In this document: positions 59,689 through 64,000 of the stretch, piece after piece
How positions within the stretch are numbered: the stretch's first letter is position 1
Layout: every line of letters starts with the position of its first letter
NCBI GenBank assembly: GCA_964476625.1
Contig: CAYZBJ010000001.1
Location: 62,001-126,000, forward strand
Direction: 5' to 3'
DNA from: JAMLIN01 sp964476625
Lineage (GTDB): Bacteria; Pseudomonadota; Gammaproteobacteria; Burkholderiales; Burkholderiaceae_E
DNA length: 64,000 nt
Program-made: the position numbers and the translations under genes
The notes under the pieces: generated by a model
Told to the model about the DNA's origin: nothing
Seen by the model: only the letters and a program-made list of their open reading frames with translations
Databases searched by the model: none

Positions 59689-60909
59689 ATGACCACGACG
59701 CGAGCCGCCCTGAGGATCCGCCAGCTGTACCGACTGGCCGCCAAGGAGTGGCGCCTGCTCGCCCGCAATCCGCATGGGCTGGCGGTCCTGTTCTTCATGC
59801 CAGCGCTCTTCGTGCTGATCATGTCCCTGACCCTGAAGAATTCGCTGATCGATCGGCCTCCCCTGCCGACGACGGGCTGGTTCCTCGAGGATCCGAGCCC
59901 ACCGGCGGCACAGTGGGTGCGGCAGTGGCAGGATCGACATTCCGGGCTGGCCTTCGACTCGGGCGCGGCGCTCGAACAGGCGCTGGCCGCACGCGTGGTG
60001 GAAGCGGGCGTCCGGGTGAAGCCGGGCTGGCTCGGCGCCGATGGGCGGCCGCAGGCAGACAAGGTCGAGATCTGGCTCGGCAATCGAATCCAGCCGGCGG
60101 CAGCAGCGCGCCTGCGGGCCGAACTCAGTTATTCGATCGTGCGCGCGGGCATGCAGATGGCCGCCGCCGAAGCCGGCCCCTTTGCCACCGCGATGCTGGA
60201 GGACAGCGGGTCGGGAGAGCTGCTGGCGGGCAACGCCACGCCGACCGTGCGCTACCTCTACGAGATCCAATCCGGTCGCTCGATGACGGCGGTGCAGCAG
60301 AGCGTACCGGCCTGGCTGGTTTTCGGGATGTTCTTCGTGGTCATCCCGATCGCCGGCGTCCTGGTCCAGGAGCGCAACGACGGCACGCTCCTGCGACTGG
60401 CGACCTTCGGCGTGACGCCGGGCATCGCGCTGGCCGGCAAGTTCCTTGCCTTCGTCCTGTTGAACTGGATCCAGCTCGGCTTCATGCTCATGGTCGGTCG
60501 CTGGCTGGTTCCGCTGCTGGGCGGCGACTCACTCAGCCTCGATGTCCACCCCGGCTGGTTTTTCCTCATGATCGCTGCCACCAGTGCGGCGGCCGTCGGC
60601 CTCGCCCTCGCCATCGCCGCCTGGAGCGATACGTTCGAACATGCGGCCGCGCTCGGCGGCGGACTGAACGTGGTGCTTGGCGCGATCGCGGGCGTGATGG
60701 TGCCGCGCATGCTGATGCCACCGACGATGCAGACCTTGTCCGAGTGGTCCCCCATGGGATGGGCGCTCGACGGCTTGCAGGCGGTGTTCCTCGGCGATCC
60801 CGACATGGCAACGATCCTGCCCCGCGCGGCGCTGCTCGGCGGCTTCGCCATGGGCTGCCTCGCGATCGGCTGGTGGCCCTTGCGCCGAATCGGTCGCGCC
60901 GCGGGCTGA
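59689..60909 (+). CDS. ABC-2 type transporter permease, last gene of the operon
   Basis: A 406-residue membrane protein. The first helix is near residues 22-43 (AVLFFMPALFVLIMSLTL). A large periplasmic loop (about residues 45-205) follows, then five to six helices (WLVFGMFFVVIPIAGVLV, FLAFVLLNWIQLGFMLMV, WFFLMIAATSAAAVGLALAI, GAIAGVMVPRMLMP, and the C-terminal pair). The cytoplasmic loop VQERNDGTLLRLATFG is the ABC-2 signature. It pairs with the ATPase just upstream to move a lipid or glycolipid across the inner membrane. ATG 59689 stands seven bases after the ATPase stop. Confidence 0.88.
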   Translation: MTTTRAALRIRQLYRLAAKEWRLLARNPHGLAVLFFMPALFVLIMSLTLKNSLIDRPPLPTTGWFLEDPSPPAAQWVRQWQDRHSGLAFDSGAALEQALAARVVEAGVRVKPGWLGADGRPQADKVEIWLGNRIQPAAAARLRAELSYSIVRAGMQMAAAEAGPFATAMLEDSGSGELLAGNATPTVRYLYEIQSGRSMTAVQQSVPAWLVFGMFFVVIPIAGVLVQERNDGTLLRLATFGVTPGIALAGKFLAFVLLNWIQLGFMLMVGRWLVPLLGGDSLSLDVHPGWFFLMIAATSAAAVGLALAIAAWSDTFEHAAALGGGLNVVLGAIAGVMVPRMLMPPTMQTLSEWSPMGWALDGLQAVFLGDPDMATILPRAALLGGFAMGCLAIGWWPLRRIGRAAG

Positions 60910-60942
60910 GCGGATCGACCCGGGCAGGATGAATCGGGGAAT

Positions 60943-60959
60943 ATGGGGTCAGACTCCAT
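60943..60959 (+). repeat. REP-like imperfect palindrome
   Basis: ATGGGGTC-A-GACTCCAT is an imperfect palindrome (seven of eight pairs) followed by TTTTCC. The string resembles the GGGTCAGACCCC-type repetitive extragenic palindromes that often accompany REP-associated transposases. It lies between the operon end at 60909 and the convergent oxidoreductase at 61017 and could also act as a terminator. Confidence 0.45.
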
Positions 60960-61016
60960 TTTCCGGCGCTGCCCGCGTCGCGCCGCCCTGTTGTCCTGCG
61001 TTCGAAGCCGACGTCG

Positions 61017-62048
61017 TCAGGAAAGCGAAATGCCGATCCTGTGGCAGCTGTTGCGTGCACTTTCCAAGGGCTGGCGTTCACCCGCCGTGTCGGTGGCCCG
61101 GACGATGAGCGAGGTGGCACCGGCGATCCGGTCGCGCGCGATACGCAGCTCGAACTTCTGCCAGGCGTGGCCACGCCGTGGTTCGAGCTCGGCATCGATC
61201 CAGCTCGCGCCCTCGTCGAAACTGATCTCGACCCGGGCGATACCCCGCGCGGCCCAGGTCCGGCCCCAGACATGGACCGGATCACCGTTGACGACGGCGC
61301 GATCGGCCGGCGCAACGATCACCGCATCGGGTGGCGCCTCCCAGACCGGCAGTCGCTCGGCCTGCCCGCCATCGGCCCGCGGCGGTCCGGGATCGTTGTA
61401 GACGCGGGTCGTCGTAATGGCCGGCGAGCGCCGGTCGGCCACATGCAGGCGACAGAGCCACTTCACCGAGTTGGTGCCGTAGAAGCCGGGCACGAGCAGG
61501 CGCAGCGGAAAGCCGTGCGCGGCCGGCAAGGGCTCGCCGTTCATCTCCCAGGCGAGCAGCACGTCGCCGGCGGCGATGCGCGCGAGCGGCACGTCCTTGA
61601 TGTAGGCATCGGCGCTCCAGTCGGCATAGCTGCCGTGGTCGGGGCCGTAGGCCCAGACGAAGCTCGCCGCCAGATCGACGTCGACTGCCTCGAGCACCTC
61701 GCGCAGGTCGGCGCCCGCCCAGACCGCGTTGGATGCGTTATGGGTGTTGATGGTGGGATTGTCGGGGAACCCGGCGCACTTCAGGAAAGTCTCGACCTCA
61801 CATCGACGGAACCGCTTCAGGTCGTCGAAGGCGAGCCGCAGCGGACGGCGCACCATTCCGTCGACACACAGGCGCCAGTCGGCGAGCGCGATGCGCGGCA
61901 CCCCGAAGTGGGCGAGCACGAAGTGATCCGCATTGGACGTGACCGGGTCGACCAGCGCATGGATCGGTACGCGGTGCCGGAAGGTGGTGTCCGGCACCAT
62001 CGCCAGCGCGGGGCGCCAGGATTCGTCATCGTGGTGTGTGTCGCCCAT
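61017..62048 (-). CDS. Sulfite-oxidase-like molybdopterin oxidoreductase
   Basis: A 343-residue protein. The molybdopterin domain has EVETFLKCAGF with the molybdenum-ligand Cys91, YADWSADAYIKDVPLARI, LLAWEMNGEPLPAAHGFPLRLLVPGFYG and NSVKWLCRLHV. The C-terminal Ig-like dimerisation domain is present (VHVWGRTWAARGIARVEISFDEGASW). Sulfite oxidases and SoxC turn sulfite or related compounds into sulfate. ATG 62048 gives no Tat signal, so it would be cytosolic, which is unusual. Alternative earlier starts in the frame are poor. Its role may be nitrate, sulfoxide or sulfite chemistry. Confidence 0.85.
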   Translation of the reverse strand: MGDTHHDDESWRPALAMVPDTTFRHRVPIHALVDPVTSNADHFVLAHFGVPRIALADWRLCVDGMVRRPLRLAFDDLKRFRRCEVETFLKCAGFPDNPTINTHNASNAVWAGADLREVLEAVDVDLAASFVWAYGPDHGSYADWSADAYIKDVPLARIAAGDVLLAWEMNGEPLPAAHGFPLRLLVPGFYGTNSVKWLCRLHVADRRSPAITTTRVYNDPGPPRADGGQAERLPVWEAPPDAVIVAPADRAVVNGDPVHVWGRTWAARGIARVEISFDEGASWIDAELEPRRGHAWQKFELRIARDRIAGATSLIVRATDTAGERQPLESARNSCHRIGISLS

Positions 62049-62130
62049 GTCGGCCTGCCTTTCGCGGATTGCCCGACTGAAATCGTGTTCGAAGCCTACC
62101 CATTTCCTCCATTTCCTCGCCGGGTGGCGT

Positions 62131-63306
62131 TCACCGCGGCTGGCGCACGCCCCATGCGATGCCCAGCAGTCCCAGCACCGGGCCAGGCGCCAGCAGCCAA
62201 GCGACCTGGTCACCGAGCACGGGATGCAGCGAAGTGGCCAGCGCGATCGAGCAGACCGTGATCGCGAAGCCGATGCTGTTCTGGATCGCGAGTGCACCGC
62301 CCACGACCTCCGGCGGGCAGGCGCGCGCCGACATGCTGGAGAACTGGGGTGAATCGGCCACCACCGCGATGCCCCAGGCGAGCAACACCGCCATCTTCAG
62401 CGGGAAGCCGACACCGTCGAGGAAGGGATAGAGGAGGCAGATCGCGCCAGAGACCGCGAGCGCGACGGTGGCGACGAAGCGGCTGCCCCGGCCGATGCTC
62501 AGCCACCCGCCCCCGATGCAGCCGAACGCGCCGATGCCGATCACTGCGAAGGCCAGCAACGCGACCTGCGAGGTCGACAAGGCGATGGCGTCGGCCGCGG
62601 CAGCGTCGACGACCAGCCAGGGCACGAGCGCCCAGAACGCATACAGCTCCCACATGTGCCCGAAGTAGCCGAAGGCGGCTGAACGGAACTGCGGGAAGCG
62701 GAAGGCCCGCAGGCCGCCGCCGAGCAGGCTGCCGGCCCGGGGCTTGCCGGCGGGCTTCAGGTAGGGACCGTCGCCGAGCGCATGGATCGCCAGGCCGCCG
62801 GCCAGGGCCAGCAGCGAAGACGCGAGGATCACCGACTGCCAAGGCAGGGTCCCGAATGAAGCGCGCAGGCCATAGGGCAAGGCGGTGCCCAAGGTCAGCA
62901 TGCCGACGAGCAGGCCCAGCGCATTGCCGGTATCGCCCCGCGTCCAGGTGATCACCAGCTTCATGCCGAGTGGGTAGATGCCGGCGAGACAGCAGCCGAC
63001 CACGAAGCGCCAGGCGATCGCCTGCGCCATGCCGTCGGCGAGCAGGGCGAAGCCGGCGTTGGCCGCCGCGCCAACCACGCTGGCGACGAGGAAGATCCGG
63101 CTGGCCGGGAAACGGTCGGCCAGGCCACTGACCGCGAGCACCAGGGTACCGGTGATGAAGCCGAGCTGGACGGCGCTGGTCAGCCAGCCGATACCGGCCG
63201 TACCGACGCCCCAGATCGCCTGCAGTTCGTCGGCCGCGCTGTTGGCGCTGAACCAGAGCGATGTGCACAGCAGTTCGGCGACAACGATGACGGCCAGTGG
63301 CCTCAT
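62131..63306 (-). CDS. MFS transporter (12 helices)
   Basis: A 391-residue integral membrane protein with 12 hydrophobic stretches. The first is VIVVAELLCTSLWFSANSA, with the loop motif GLADRFPASRIFL near residue 62 (MFS motif A in variant form). Residues WRFVVGCCLAGIYPLGMKLV near 100-118 form a characteristic central helix. It resembles NarK-/cyanate-type or other small-molecule carriers; no substrate can be assigned. It lies upstream of the sulfite-oxidase-like gene on the same strand, 82 bases apart, so it may supply or remove that enzyme's substrate. Confidence 0.8.
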   Translation of the reverse strand: MRPLAVIVVAELLCTSLWFSANSAADELQAIWGVGTAGIGWLTSAVQLGFITGTLVLAVSGLADRFPASRIFLVASVVGAAANAGFALLADGMAQAIAWRFVVGCCLAGIYPLGMKLVITWTRGDTGNALGLLVGMLTLGTALPYGLRASFGTLPWQSVILASSLLALAGGLAIHALGDGPYLKPAGKPRAGSLLGGGLRAFRFPQFRSAAFGYFGHMWELYAFWALVPWLVVDAAAADAIALSTSQVALLAFAVIGIGAFGCIGGGWLSIGRGSRFVATVALAVSGAICLLYPFLDGVGFPLKMAVLLAWGIAVVADSPQFSSMSARACPPEVVGGALAIQNSIGFAITVCSIALATSLHPVLGDQVAWLLAPGPVLGLLGIAWGVRQPR

Positions 63307-63330
63307 GGGCGACGGTGTCGGGGGGCTGGT

Positions 63331-64000
63331 TCAGTTGGCCGGATAAAGCATGTCGCGCACCTCGCGCTTGAGGATCTTGCCATAGCCGCTCTTGGGCAAC
63401 TCGTCGATGAAGCGAACCTCGCTAGGCTTCTTGTAGGACGCGAGATGCTCCACGCACCAGCCGACCACCTGGCCTTCGTCGAGCCCGGACTCCGGCTTCG
63501 GGACGACGGCGGCAACGACTCGCTCGCCCCATTTAGGATCGGGCACGCCGAACACCGTGGCCTCCTGCACGGCCGGATGCCGGTACAGGACTTCCTCGAT
63601 CTCGCGCGGATAGATGTTCGAGCCACCCGAGATGATCATGTCCTTCTTGCGATCGGTCAGGAAAAGATAGCCGTCCTCGTCGAGATAGCCGACGTCGCCG
63701 GTGTGCAGCCAGCCGCTGCGCAGGGTCTGGGCGTTGGCCTCGGGATTCTCCCAGTAGCCCTTCATCACCAGGTCGCCGCGCACCACGACTTCGCCGTTCT
63801 CGCCTGCCGGCAGCGGCCGGTCTTCTTCATCGAAGACGCGGACCTCGACATGCAGGCATTCCCGACCCACCGAGCCGAGCCTGCGGATCGCTTCCGGGGT
63901 GGAGATGTCGTGCTCGTGCCGGGGGAGGAGGGTGCAGCCCATCGGCGCCTCGCCCTGGGCGAAGCCCTGCACGAAGACCTGCCCGAAGGTAGCGATGGCT
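63331..64000 (-). CDS. Acyl-CoA synthetase (AMP-binding), C-terminal part
   Basis: The C-terminal 220 residues of an ANL ligase, open to the right window edge. Visible are the aromatic motif region GEAPMGCTLLPRHEH, GEVVVRGDLVMKGYWENPEA, TGDVGYLDEDGYLFLTDRKKDMIISGGSNIYPREIEEVLYRHP in successive motifs (A7-A8), and SGYGKILKREVR with the catalytic lysine. This is typical of medium/long-chain fatty acyl-CoA ligases. The N-terminal P-loop half lies outside. It ends 24 bases before the MFS start. Confidence 0.88.
   Translation of the reverse strand, partial: AIATFGQVFVQGFAQGEAPMGCTLLPRHEHDISTPEAIRRLGSVGRECLHVEVRVFDEEDRPLPAGENGEVVVRGDLVMKGYWENPEANAQTLRSGWLHTGDVGYLDEDGYLFLTDRKKDMIISGGSNIYPREIEEVLYRHPAVQEATVFGVPDPKWGERVVAAVVPKPESGLDEGQVVGWCVEHLASYKKPSEVRFIDELPKSGYGKILKREVRDMLYPAN

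Noticed and set aside
1..64000. CRISPR arrays, tRNA and rRNA genes
   Set aside because: No regularly spaced repeats and no cloverleaf or rRNA-like sequence noticed by eye; a tRNA scan would settle it.

Overview
The window looks like a draft-quality contig from a high-GC Gram-negative bacterium of the Pseudomonadota, most likely a beta- or gammaproteobacterium. Pointers are a TonB-dependent receptor, LolA-like and LpxL-like envelope proteins, an aryl-polyene-type cluster, LysR regulation and dense operons with ATGA overlaps. One 10-N gap and several frameshifts suggest a draft or metagenome-derived assembly. Taxonomy below phylum is inference. I saw no rRNA, tRNA or CRISPR array.

Region 1 (about 1-24 kb) is accessory DNA with many defence-like, addiction and decaying genes. 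It starts with a helicase C-terminus, an FMN reductase, a broken thiopurine methyltransferase remnant, a RelBE/ParDE-type toxin-antitoxin pair and a frameshifted PP2C phosphatase. Next come a possible stand-alone reader-nuclease (3216-4283), an IS66 remnant sitting in a dead vapBC pair, a DUF4062 protein with a small partner, and a second PP2C scrap. The centrepiece is a minus-strand operon (14839 to 8698): DNA cytosine methyltransferase, MORC/MutL-like GHKL ATPase, Z1-domain ATPase and a DUF4420 PD-(D/E)XK protein. It has a promoter with a perfect 16-bp palindrome and is faced by a DUF3883 nuclease-like gene. A (p)ppGpp-hydrolase-like HD protein, a large TM0106-type nuclease-helicase, a hydrolase, a hemerythrin protein and a FitAB/VapBC pair with a clear operator follow.

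Region 2 (about 24-49 kb) is mostly metabolic and transport genes: an SDR and a divergent MFS pump, a Fic AMP-transferase with a striking 13-bp-arm operator, a glycolate-oxidase-like Fe-S subunit with RidA, and a lipid kinase/IMPase pair. These are followed by an OCD-cyclase-ChaC set, an FAD oxidase/FGGY kinase/glycerol-dehydrogenase-like polyol operon, MmgE/PrpD, a patatin lipoprotein with an exported partner, and a TonB receptor with LysR.

Region 3 (49.5-60.9 kb) is one tightly coupled plus-strand operon for an aryl-polyene-like lipid. It encodes a lipoprotein, ACP, a COG4648-like membrane protein, AMP ligase, two hotdog dehydratases, an LpxL-like acyltransferase, a LolA-like protein, a methyltransferase, ketosynthase, chain-length factor, ketoreductase and a GT2 glycosyltransferase. 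It ends in an ABC-2 ATPase/permease pair, where the usual MMPL-type exporter would be expected. This is the best candidate for something new. The ketoreductase is split only by an assembly gap whose flanks overlap by 9 bp; merging them restores the frame.

The right edge (61-64 kb) holds a molybdopterin oxidoreductase, an MFS transporter and the C-terminal part of an acyl-CoA synthetase, all on the minus strand.
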